Part shown: in pieces, positions 1 through 6,048 of the stretch | How positions within the stretch are numbered: the stretch's first letter is position 1 | How the letters are laid out: each line of letters begins with the position of its first letter | From: Candidatus Atribacter fermentans | Lineage (GTDB): Bacteria > Atribacterota > Atribacteria > Atribacterales > Atribacteraceae | Reading direction: 5' to 3' | Assembly: GCA_012517485.1 (NCBI GenBank) | Contig: JAAYUT010000049.1 | Span: 1-18,570 of the forward strand | Length of the DNA: 18,570 nt | Translations under genes and position numbers: made by a program | The notes under the pieces: generated by a model | What the model saw: the letters and a program-made list of their open reading frames with translations, nothing else | The model's database searches: none | What the model was told of the DNA's origin: nothing

Positions 1-4
1 AGAT

Positions 5-34
5 CCAGGTTGGATATTTTTAAATTAAACCTGG
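5..34. repeat. Inverted repeat at left edge
   Basis: A perfect 7-bp inverted repeat (CCAGGTT at 5-11, AACCTGG at 28-34) encloses an AT-rich 16-base loop and is followed by AAAAGA. It could be a weak terminator for an unseen gene to the left or part of the palindromic repeat cluster that follows. Only the pairing is seen; the role is inferred. Confidence 0.4.
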
Positions 35-50
35 AAAAGATGCTCGGGAT

Positions 51-100
51 TCTCACTCCTTTCATCCTCTCACACCAGGGAAGAGGAAAAGAATAAAAAG
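51..100. repeat. Dispersed palindromic repeat, copy A
   Basis: The stem CCTCT (66-70) / AGAGG (82-86) is embedded in a stretch that closely matches 411-455: both share the pattern CCTCTC, then C and ACCAG, then AGAGG followed by A-rich GAATAA. The two stretches therefore look like diverged copies of one intergenic palindromic repeat. No gene is visible here. Confidence 0.5.
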
Positions 101-109
101 AATTGAAAA

Positions 110-205
110 GATGAGGTCCTCATGGCTTCTGAATACGAAGCTTCAGGATGACACCTTCGGTGTCAGATGAGATCCTCACGCGGGAAAGCACCGCTCAGGA
201 TGACT
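110..205. repeat. Palindromic intergenic repeat with GACACC/GGTGTC hairpin
   Basis: The centre is a perfect 6-bp hairpin, GACACC (150-155) / GGTGTC (159-164), with loop TTC. Flanking words 'CAGGATGA' and 'GATGAGATCCT' recur inside this stretch and again at 537-551. This resembles the widespread 'ctcaggatgac' class of bacterial intergenic repeats, although the family name is from memory and was not searched. Short open frames crossing it look like by-products of the repeat, not genes. Confidence 0.55.
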
Positions 206-210
206 GATGA

Positions 211-306
211 AAGGCACCCTCCCCGCCGCGAAAGCGGCACCCCTCCACGGAGGGGAATTGTTGAATTTATTCCCCTATTGAGGGGGGATTCAGGGGGGTG
301 TGCCTT
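211..306. repeat. 96-bp multi-hairpin palindromic element
   Basis: The outer arms AAGGCAC (211-217) and GTGCCTT (300-306) pair perfectly, and the pairing continues inward through C-runs and G-runs (218-224 with 293-298, one bulge). Three hairpins are nested inside: GCCGC/GCGGC with a GAAA tetraloop (225-238), CCCCTCC/GGAGGGG (240-255) and CCCCT/AGGGG (272-285). The whole unit folds on itself like a cloverleaf. It has REP/MITE-like architecture and no coding capacity, and a partial copy of its second hairpin lies at 15881-15905. Confidence 0.7.
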
Positions 307-407
307 TCAATTTTTTGTTTTATTACTTTTTTACTCATTCTGGTATTTTCGGGACAGACGATCATGCTGCATTCACAGCGCCAGTTGGGGATGAAAATAG
401 ATAACTC

Positions 408-535
408 TCTCACCTACACCTCTCCCCACCAGAGGAGAGGGAAAAAAGGAATAATGCTTCTCCAATGGAGGAGCGAAGGAAAAAGAATTCGTTCCTTCTC
501 CCTTGATGGGAGAAGACCAGGATGAGGGTAAAAGC
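408..535. repeat. Dispersed palindromic repeat, copy B (two hairpins)
   Basis: It has two strong hairpins, CCTCTCC/GGAGAGG (419-425 / 434-440) and CTTCTCCC/GGGAGAAG (495-502 / 508-515, loop TTGAT). A further pairing, GAAGGAA/TTCCTTC (475-481 / 492-498), competes with the second. The left part matches copy A at 51-100. The edges carry the words CTCACC and GATGAGGGT that typify this kind of intergenic repeat. No SD-plus-start arrangement supports a gene. Confidence 0.6.
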
Positions 536-536
536 C

Positions 537-551
537 CAGGATGAGATCCTG
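537..551. repeat. Perfect short palindrome CAGGAT-GAG-ATCCTG
   Basis: A 6-bp perfect inverted repeat with a 3-base centre. Its core word GATGAGATCCT is also present at 166-176, so it is probably a fragment of the repeat at 110-205. The bases from 552 to 655 contain no gene or confident promoter that I can see. Confidence 0.45.
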
Positions 552-671
552 ATTAATTTCTCAAAAATATTACCTTAAAAAACGTTCCAGTATTTACAGG
601 ATAGATAATCACTATGCCACATGAAGGTACTCAACTTAATTATCAACGAACATGAAAGGGGATGAAATCCA

Positions 672-1838
672 ATCAAAAACTTCACTACGCTCAGTCACGC
701 AAGTCATGCTGTAAATGATATTTATTGGTTTGTCATACCATCGGTGCTTCCAGTTATTCTTGTTGAGTTTGATCTTGGTTATGGCTGGGCTGGCGGCATC
801 TTAACTTCCTTTCTTTTAACCATAGCCGCTTTTTCACTAATTTTTGGACATTTTTCCGATCGTTTTTCCCGATATTCGATTATGAGTTTGGGTTTTATTT
901 TGGCTTCGGTCGGTTTCTTTTTATCGGGGTTTAGTCATACTGTAAGTACCTTAGTTGTAACTTTATTATTAGCTGCTATTGGCGTAAGTACCTATCATCC
1001 TTCTATGTACGCAACCGTTGATGAAAATGCCCAGGAAAAAAGGGGTAAAATTTATGGATTTTTTGAATTTTGGGGAGTAGTGGGAATTTTAGGAGTTTTC
1101 TTCATTTTCGGTTCACTTCTCCAAATGGTAGATTGGCGTGGAATTTTCTTCCTTACTGCTATTCCTGGAATTTGGTTGGCTTTTCTCTTCATCCGAAAGC
1201 CGTTTCCCACCCAAACTCATTCGAGGTCATCGGATCGAACCGAAAGCACAAAAACAACATCCGGTTTTTCCCTAAAAATCTTTTCTCTCTTTTTTATTGG
1301 TTTATCACTTCGAATCCTCAGCATTACTGCTATTGTCAATTTTGCTCCAACTTACTTAGTTCGAGAATTCCATCTTCCTATTGCGATCGCGAATTATGGA
1401 ACTGGATTCATATTTCTCGGTGGTATGATTTTTACTCTTACCTTTGGCATTTTATCCGACCGTTACAACCAAGTGATCATATTGCTTTTTTTGTCAGGAA
1501 TGATTGCACCGATAATTTTCTTATTGGCTATTTCTCATCAGCTTTTACTGGTATATATTCTTCTCTTCCTCTTGGGAGGTTTTTGGTTAGGTTTTTCACC
1601 CGTTCAAAATATTTATGTTTCCACTCTCACCAGTTCAATAGGAAAGGGGATGGGATTTGGATTCCTGATGGGATTTATGACTCTTACCAATGCTTTTGGG
1701 CCGGGCTTGTTTGGAGTCCTTGCTGATTTTACTAATCTTCGAACAGCAATTCTATGGTATACCATGCCAGCCTTATTAGGATGGTTACTTTTACTTATCA
1801 TGGCGCGATTAATGAAAAAACCAAATATGAATTCATGA
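672..1838 (+). CDS. MFS transporter, with defective or non-canonical 5' end
   Basis: This is a major facilitator superfamily permease, an inner-membrane secondary transporter with about 12 hydrophobic helices. MFS motif A (GHFSDRFSR) follows TM2, a related motif (GILSDRYNQ) lies in the second half, and a YHPSMY segment recalls fosmidomycin-resistance-like members. The first ordinary start is GTG 744, but it has no Shine-Dalgarno site and would remove most of TM1. The same frame reads upstream as SHAVNDIYWFVIPSVLP, the typical MFS N-terminus, back to 672 with no ATG, GTG or TTG. Either ATC 672 (reading IKNFTT) is used, with AAAGGGG at 655-661 ten bases before it, or ATG 662 was the start and one extra A in the A5 run 675-679 broke the frame. 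Substrate unknown. It stands alone, with no partner genes. Confidence 0.8.
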   Translation: MKNFTTLSHASHAVNDIYWFVIPSVLPVILVEFDLGYGWAGGILTSFLLTIAAFSLIFGHFSDRFSRYSIMSLGFILASVGFFLSGFSHTVSTLVVTLLLAAIGVSTYHPSMYATVDENAQEKRGKIYGFFEFWGVVGILGVFFIFGSLLQMVDWRGIFFLTAIPGIWLAFLFIRKPFPTQTHSRSSDRTESTKTTSGFSLKIFSLFFIGLSLRILSITAIVNFAPTYLVREFHLPIAIANYGTGFIFLGGMIFTLTFGILSDRYNQVIILLFLSGMIAPIIFLLAISHQLLLVYILLFLLGGFWLGFSPVQNIYVSTLTSSIGKGMGFGFLMGFMTLTNAFGPGLFGVLADFTNLRTAILWYTMPALLGWLLLLIMARLMKKPNMNS

Positions 1839-1913
1839 ATTGAGAAACCAGATTAACACTTAACAATAAATTTGAAAAAAGGAAGAGAAGAGAGTGTATC
1901 ATTTGACAGGCTG

Positions 1914-1922
1914 TGATATAAT
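1914..1922 (+). promoter_or_regulatory. Extended -10 promoter upstream of rplM
   Basis: TGATATAAT is a perfect extended -10 (TG, one base, TATAAT). No good -35 lies 17 bases upstream; the TTGACA at 1903-1908 is only 8 bases away and cannot serve this -10. It probably acts as the upstream one of two tandem promoters for rplM-rpsI. Confidence 0.55.
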
Positions 1923-1932
1923 CGTTAAGCAC

Positions 1933-1961
1933 TTGACATTTAGCGGAACGTTCATTAAAAT
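1933..1961 (+). promoter_or_regulatory. Sigma-70 promoter for rplM-rpsI
   Basis: A consensus -35 TTGACA (1933-1938), a 17-base spacer and -10 TAAAAT (1956-1961). Transcription would start near 1968, giving a leader of about 30 bases, too short for a long autoregulatory r-protein leader. Confidence 0.8.
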
Positions 1962-1997
1962 TCATGTGTTCTAATATGCGCGGAGGAGAAGGTGTTT

Positions 1998-2441
1998 ATG
2001 GTTCCAAAAACATATATTCCATCATTTAAAAATATTCAGCAAAAATGGTATGTCGTTGATGCCCAGGATTTAGTACTGGGTAGAATGGCCTGCCAAATCG
2101 CCAAAATCTTGTTAGGGAAAAACAAGTCAATGTTTACGCCCTTTCTTGATACCGGCGATTTTGTTATTGTTATCAATGCTGACAAAGTTCGAGTTACTGG
2201 AAAAAAGCTTTCCAAAAAAGTATATCGACATCACACCGGTTATCCCTCCGGCTTTCGAGAAGAAACCCTGGAGCATTTAATGAAAAGAAAACCCGAGGAA
2301 GTGATTCGTAAGGCAGTATGGGGGATGATTCCCCATCATAAACTGGGAAACCGTATCATCAATAAATTGAAAGTTTATTCTGGTGATTCCCATCCCCACG
2401 CAGCCCAAAACCCGATTCCTCTTAATTTAAGGAGTGAATGA
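1998..2441 (+). CDS. rplM: 50S ribosomal protein L13
   Basis: L13 is an early-assembling protein of the large ribosomal subunit. The 147-residue product has the family landmarks: WYVVDA near residue 17, LGRMA, TPFLDTGDFVIVINADKVRVTGKK, the HHTG segment, and the signature GMIPHHKLGNRIINKLKVY, ending with HAAQ. Length matches the usual ~142-150. ATG 1998 is preferred over GTG 1992 because AGGAG at 1984-1988 leaves 9 bases before 1998 but only 3 before 1992. It is followed immediately by rpsI, the conserved bacterial order, and is driven by the tandem promoters just upstream. Confidence 0.96.
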   Translation: MVPKTYIPSFKNIQQKWYVVDAQDLVLGRMACQIAKILLGKNKSMFTPFLDTGDFVIVINADKVRVTGKKLSKKVYRHHTGYPSGFREETLEHLMKRKPEEVIRKAVWGMIPHHKLGNRIINKLKVYSGDSHPHAAQNPIPLNLRSE

Positions 2442-2442
2442 T

Positions 2443-2838
2443 GTGAGCATGGATATGAAATATTACGCAACCGGGAGAAGAAAAACATCGATCGCTAAGG
2501 TATGGTTAACTTTGGGGAATGGTCAAATCGCTATAAATGGCAGAGAATTAAAAGATTATTTTCCTCAACCAGTACTCCAAATATTAGCCACCCGTCCATT
2601 GTCTTTGACTGGAAGTAATAATCGCTTTAATGTCATTGTCACGGTAGAAGGTGGAGGGTTAAGTGGTCAGGCAGGGGCTATGGCATTGGGAATTTCCAGA
2701 TCACTGGTCAAAATTGATGAAAATTTGAAACCGATCCTTAAAAAAGCTGGCCTTTTGACTCGTGACCCTCGCATGAAAGAGCGGAAAAAATATGGTCAAC
2801 GCGCTGCCCGGGCTCGTTTTCAGTTCTCTAAACGGTAG
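2443..2838 (+). CDS. rpsI: 30S ribosomal protein S9
   Basis: S9 belongs to the small-subunit head, and its C-terminal tail reaches the P-site tRNA. The 131-residue protein starts near the typical YYATGRRKTSIAKVWL, includes the glycine-rich VEGGGLSGQAGAMALGISRSL, and ends with the conserved basic tail (KKYGQRAARARFQFSKR; the terminal SKR contacts tRNA in the family). GTG 2443 is chosen because AAGGAG (2429-2434), inside the end of rplM, lies 8 bases upstream; GTG 2434 is too close to it. ATG 2449 and 2455 are possible. The start lies 1 base past the rplM stop, so the pair is likely translationally coupled. Confidence 0.95.
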   Translation: MSMDMKYYATGRRKTSIAKVWLTLGNGQIAINGRELKDYFPQPVLQILATRPLSLTGSNNRFNVIVTVEGGGLSGQAGAMALGISRSLVKIDENLKPILKKAGLLTRDPRMKERKKYGQRAARARFQFSKR

Positions 2839-2852
2839 AATTTTATTTATTG

Positions 2853-2884
2853 GAGCCCCCGAGGTCTGGGGGCTCTTTTTGTTT
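2853..2884 (+). terminator. Intrinsic terminator after rpsI
   Basis: A perfect 8-bp GC-rich stem, GAGCCCCC (2853-2860) / GGGGGCTC (2868-2875), with a 7-base loop and a T-rich tail (TTTTTGTTT). It ends the rplM-rpsI transcript. Confidence 0.93.
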
Positions 2885-2893
2885 CAGGTGTAT

Positions 2894-2922
2894 TTCAATT
2901 TTTCAAGATAAGCAGTCATAAT
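2894..2922 (+). promoter_or_regulatory. Possible weak promoter for the ornithine racemase-argF run
   Basis: TTCAAT (2894-2899), 17 bases, CATAAT (2917-2922). The -10 is good and the -35 poor. Because the preceding operon ends in a strong terminator, a promoter must lie in this short gap or be absent, which makes this the best candidate. Confidence 0.35.
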
Positions 2923-2947
2923 AGAAAAGGTGTTGGTGGTGGTTGGG

Positions 2948-4021
2948 TTGTATCCACTTCTTGAGATTAACTTATCTAAACTGAAACAAAATATTGATGC
3001 CCTCCAAAAAAAATGTTCTGAGTGGATGCTCGAACCAGTTGCTGTCACCAAAGGTTTTTGTGCTGACTACAAAATAACCGACCTCCTATTTGATGCGGGA
3101 ATTCGGTCATTTGCTGACTCCAATTTATCCAACCTCCTGAAATTAATTGATCGTTTTGGGAACAAAGCCCAATATCAATTGATACGTCTTCCCATGAAAG
3201 AAGAAATCGAAGCAATTATTGAGAATCAAATAATTCCTATGGTTTCTCAGCTGGAAATTCTCAACCTTTTTTCTGAGAAAGCGAAACAACTTCATGCTCA
3301 ACCATCTGTTATTCTGGCTATCGAAACCGGTGATGGAAGGGAAGGATTTCTTCCCGAAGAAGTCCTCGAAAATATAAAGCAGATCGCTTCTTTAGATCAT
3401 ATTGCAATTATTGGCATTGGAACCTCCTTAGCTTGTTTGAGTGGAGTTCTCCCTCAAATATCAACCCTTGAGCAATTATGTTCATTACGAAATCAACTCA
3501 AACCTATCTTTCATAATCCCCATCTTTTTGTCTCAGTTGGTGGAACGACTTTCTTTTCTCTTTGGGAGGACTACAATCACACTCCCAAGGTGGATCAGAT
3601 TCGTTGCGGAGAAGCCTTTCTCTTCGGGAGTGATATGAGCAGAAAAAGAAATCTCAGCTGGTTACAACAAGGAGCATTCCATATCGAAGCAGAAATTGTC
3701 GAAATAAAAAGCAAAAAACCTGACTCATCAAATCGAGGATTTGATGCCTTTGGCCGAGTTTGCGAGATTTCTTGTGAAAAAAATTATCCCCGGAAACGAG
3801 CCTTAGTCGCAATCGGTCTTCAAGACATTGATGACACACAGTTATTTTTCAAAGATAGAAATGTTACAATAGTTGGTGCAACCAGCAATTACTTAGTTTT
3901 AGATTGTGAGGAAAGTCGGCATGATTTTCGGATTGGTGATTTAGTCCGGTTTCAAGCTGGATATGGAACAGTACTTCGGGCATTTTTATCGCCCTATATT
4001 CAAAAACGCTATATTGAATAG
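2948..4021 (+). CDS. PLP-dependent amino-acid racemase, ornithine racemase-like
   Basis: This is an alanine-racemase-fold (type III PLP) enzyme resembling clostridial ornithine racemase. The PLP lysine is K35 in AVTKGFCAD; FADSNLSNL and QLIRLPM follow as in that group, then ETGDGREGF and VSVGGTTFF in the barrel. The product is 357 residues. Several in-frame starts exist (GTG 2930, 2936, 2939; TTG 2933). I chose TTG 2948 because it gives MYPLLEIN, matching the family's usual MYP opening, though AAAGG at 2926-2930 fits 2936 or 2939 better. argF follows after 14 bases, which supports ornithine as substrate (L-Orn to D-Orn), but lysine or another basic amino acid is possible. It is clearly distinct from the biosynthetic alanine racemase at 10089. 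Confidence 0.8.
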   Translation: MYPLLEINLSKLKQNIDALQKKCSEWMLEPVAVTKGFCADYKITDLLFDAGIRSFADSNLSNLLKLIDRFGNKAQYQLIRLPMKEEIEAIIENQIIPMVSQLEILNLFSEKAKQLHAQPSVILAIETGDGREGFLPEEVLENIKQIASLDHIAIIGIGTSLACLSGVLPQISTLEQLCSLRNQLKPIFHNPHLFVSVGGTTFFSLWEDYNHTPKVDQIRCGEAFLFGSDMSRKRNLSWLQQGAFHIEAEIVEIKSKKPDSSNRGFDAFGRVCEISCEKNYPRKRALVAIGLQDIDDTQLFFKDRNVTIVGATSNYLVLDCEESRHDFRIGDLVRFQAGYGTVLRAFLSPYIQKRYIE

Positions 4022-4035
4022 AAAGGATGGGTATT

Positions 4036-4971
4036 ATGAAGTGGGTATTTAAAGGAAGAGATTTCTTAAGTCTATCCGATTATTCAGCTGCCGAAATTTA
4101 TTATCTTTTAGAAACAGCAATTGCCTTAAAGAGACGCTGGATGATGGGGGAGAAAATCGAAATCCTATCCGGAAAAACCCTGGCTATGCTTTTTGAAAAA
4201 CCATCTTTACGGACCCGGGTTTCTTTTGAAATGGCCATCCATCAATTAGGTGGAAAAGCAATGTATATAGGTCCCCAAGAAGTCGGATTAGGAAAACGGG
4301 AAGCAATAAAGGATGTAGCCATGGTCCTCGATCGTATGGTTGAGGCGATCATGATTCGTACCTTTAGCCATGATAATCTTATCCAGATGGCAAAATATGC
4401 ACAAATACCAATTATTAACGGACTGTCTGATCTCCATCATCCCTGTCAGATTTTAGGAGATCTGTTGACTATTTTGGAAAAAAAGGGAACGATAAAGGGT
4501 CTAAAAATATCCTATTTTGGTGATGGTAACAATGTTTGTCATTCTTGGCTCGTTGCAGCGGGAGTCTTGGGTCTCAATCTCACCATCTGCTCTCCAAACA
4601 ATTATCAACCACTCACCGAAATATGGGATTGGGCTCAGGAGAAAGGGCGTGAATCAGGAGCAATCATTATCCACGAGGATCATCCAGAGGTAGCTGCTCA
4701 GGATGCCGACGTTATCTATACCGATGTCTGGGCAAGCATGGGAAAAGAAAATGAACTAGAGGAAAGGATTCGTCATTTTCAAGGACTACAGGTTAACCAA
4801 AATATCCTTGATAAAGCTCAACCTGATGCGATCGTCCTCCATTGTATGCCAGCCCACCGAAACTTGGAAATTACTGATGAGGTCATGGACGGTCCCCACT
4901 CGGTTGTAATTGATGAAGCCGAAAACCGTCTCCATGCCCAAAAGGCTTTGTTGGCATTGATCATGAGTTAG
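4036..4971 (+). CDS. argF: Ornithine carbamoyltransferase
   Basis: It transfers the carbamoyl group from carbamoyl phosphate to L-ornithine, giving citrulline in arginine synthesis; cytosolic. The 311-residue length is typical. The carbamoyl-phosphate loop SLRTR is at residues 57-61, HPCQILGD at 135-142, the DVWASMG ornithine-side loop near 230-236, and the catalytic-Cys motif HCMPAHR at 269-275. ATG 4036 is preferred over ATG 4027 because AAAGG (4022-4026) leaves 9 bases before 4036 and none before 4027. No other arg genes are in view. An anabolic role is more likely than a catabolic (ArgI/ArcB) one, since arcA and arcC are absent, but this is inference. Confidence 0.94.
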   Translation: MKWVFKGRDFLSLSDYSAAEIYYLLETAIALKRRWMMGEKIEILSGKTLAMLFEKPSLRTRVSFEMAIHQLGGKAMYIGPQEVGLGKREAIKDVAMVLDRMVEAIMIRTFSHDNLIQMAKYAQIPIINGLSDLHHPCQILGDLLTILEKKGTIKGLKISYFGDGNNVCHSWLVAAGVLGLNLTICSPNNYQPLTEIWDWAQEKGRESGAIIIHEDHPEVAAQDADVIYTDVWASMGKENELEERIRHFQGLQVNQNILDKAQPDAIVLHCMPAHRNLEITDEVMDGPHSVVIDEAENRLHAQKALLALIMS

Positions 4972-4986
4972 CGGAGGAATTATCTT

Positions 4987-5748
4987 TTGAATCTTTCGGT
5001 ATACTGGCGATGGACAATCGAACTTTTTCTAATTTTGTATTTATCATTTCGATTGTTTTCAATCACGAAGGGCTCTTCACTTTATTCGGTTTTACGATTC
5101 CTCATGGTCTTTTTTGTAATTGCCGGTATAGCCAATTTTTCAGGACTAAAAGAGTTAAATTTCATTTGGAAGGTTATTCTTATTGCTTATATCGGTGGAG
5201 CTTTTATTGTTTTTCAACCTGAGCTTCGCCGTCTCTATGTCAATCGGGCCTATCACCGCCCCGATAGCGCATCCCGTTTTTTTTTTCACAGTGAAGAAGA
5301 TCGAACCAAGTTTATTGATGAAATTGCCCTTGCCTGCCAAACTCTCTCTCGCAAGAAAGTTGGAGCCTTGATTGTGTTGGAGAGAAACAATGATTTACGA
5401 GATTTTCTTCAAACTGGCATAGCAATTGATGCCATTTTCTCATCTGAATTAGTTTATTCTATTTTTTTAACCGAATCACCCTTGCACGATGGAGCAATCA
5501 TTATTAAAGAAAATCGGATTATCGCTGCTGGGTGCATTCTCCCCTTAGTAGAAAAAACTGAGGTTAAAAAGTTAGTCGGAACCCGACATCGAGCTGGAAT
5601 AGGCATTACTGAGCAAACTGATGCACTCTCTTTGGTGGTTTCGGAAAGTACTGGTAAGATATCGATCGCTGTTCAGGGAAAGATGGCCTGGGATATTGAA
5701 ACCAACACCTTGAAAAAAATGCTTAAAATTCTCTATCGCAAAGTATGA
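4987..5748 (+). CDS. cdaA: Membrane diadenylate cyclase (c-di-AMP synthase)
   Basis: It makes cyclic di-AMP from two ATP, the second messenger for potassium, osmolyte and cell-wall homeostasis. Three N-terminal membrane segments (about residues 9-26, 36-50 and 59-77) precede a DisA_N cyclase domain. Both catalytic motifs are present: DGA at 168-170 and GTRHR at 198-202, followed by AGIGITE. The 253-residue length is near the usual ~270. The start is TTG 4987, with GGAGG at 4973-4977 nine bases upstream. The ATGA overlap with the next gene (5745-5748) couples the two. In many Firmicutes the order is cdaA-cdaR-glmM; here a stub stands in the cdaR place and no glmM follows. Confidence 0.94.
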   Translation: MNLSVYWRWTIELFLILYLSFRLFSITKGSSLYSVLRFLMVFFVIAGIANFSGLKELNFIWKVILIAYIGGAFIVFQPELRRLYVNRAYHRPDSASRFFFHSEEDRTKFIDEIALACQTLSRKKVGALIVLERNNDLRDFLQTGIAIDAIFSSELVYSIFLTESPLHDGAIIIKENRIIAAGCILPLVEKTEVKKLVGTRHRAGIGITEQTDALSLVVSESTGKISIAVQGKMAWDIETNTLKKMLKILYRKV

Positions 5749-6047
5749 TTAAAATATCATATATCGTTAACCTTTTTAAAAAAAGTTGGAAAAAAATGAA
5801 AACCTGGTACCATCATGATCGGGAAATCAAATGGTATGCTCTTGGTTTTGCTATTGCACTTTGGTTTTATCTCCTGAGTGAAAATTATGCCCAAGAAGGA
5901 TATAGCTGGCTCAAGTTGTGGGATCATTCAACAGAGACTTCTATTATTCACACCGAGCAGTCCTTACCAGGAGATGCCACACCCGTTACTATCCTTGAAG
6001 AAATAAAACCAATTGATAATGAAAAGACGGTGAAGGGAGGAAATTAA
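5745..6047 (+). CDS. CdaR/YbbR-like membrane stub lacking YbbR domains
   Basis: A 100-residue protein with one transmembrane helix at about residues 30-44 (WYALGFAIALWFYLL), preceded by a basic, aromatic N-terminus. The helix and its LWFY ending resemble the anchor that opens CdaR/YbbR proteins, the c-di-AMP cyclase regulators encoded right after cdaA. However, only about 55 residues follow it, acidic and low in structure, with no YbbR repeats. It overlaps cdaA by 4 bases (ATGA), and the SD of the next gene lies in its 3' end. The frame is intact with normal stop spacing, so this looks like a settled short form rather than fresh decay. Function as a CdaA partner is inferred from position and helix only. 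Confidence 0.72.
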   Translation: MIKISYIVNLFKKSWKKMKTWYHHDREIKWYALGFAIALWFYLLSENYAQEGYSWLKLWDHSTETSIIHTEQSLPGDATPVTILEEIKPIDNEKTVKGGN

Positions 6048-6048
6048 T

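Noticed and set aside
167..525. Two 75-codon open frames in the left intergenic region
   Set aside because: They run through the palindromic repeats, have unbalanced composition and no Shine-Dalgarno support, and translate to repeat-derived sequence.
51..551. Repeats considered as a CRISPR array
   Set aside because: Copies differ in length and sequence, spacing is irregular, there are no unique equal-length spacers, and no cas genes are in the window.
744..746. GTG 744 as the start of the MFS transporter
   Set aside because: No SD precedes it, and the frame encodes a recognisable MFS N-terminus upstream, so starting here would lose most of TM1.
1070..1726. 218-codon + strand frame inside the MFS gene
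   Set aside because: It lies wholly within the transporter in another frame and has no recognisable family features.
1903..1922. TTGACA 1903 plus TATAAT 1917 as one promoter
   Set aside because: The spacer is 8 bases, far from the 16-18 needed; the -10 is better explained as an extended -10.
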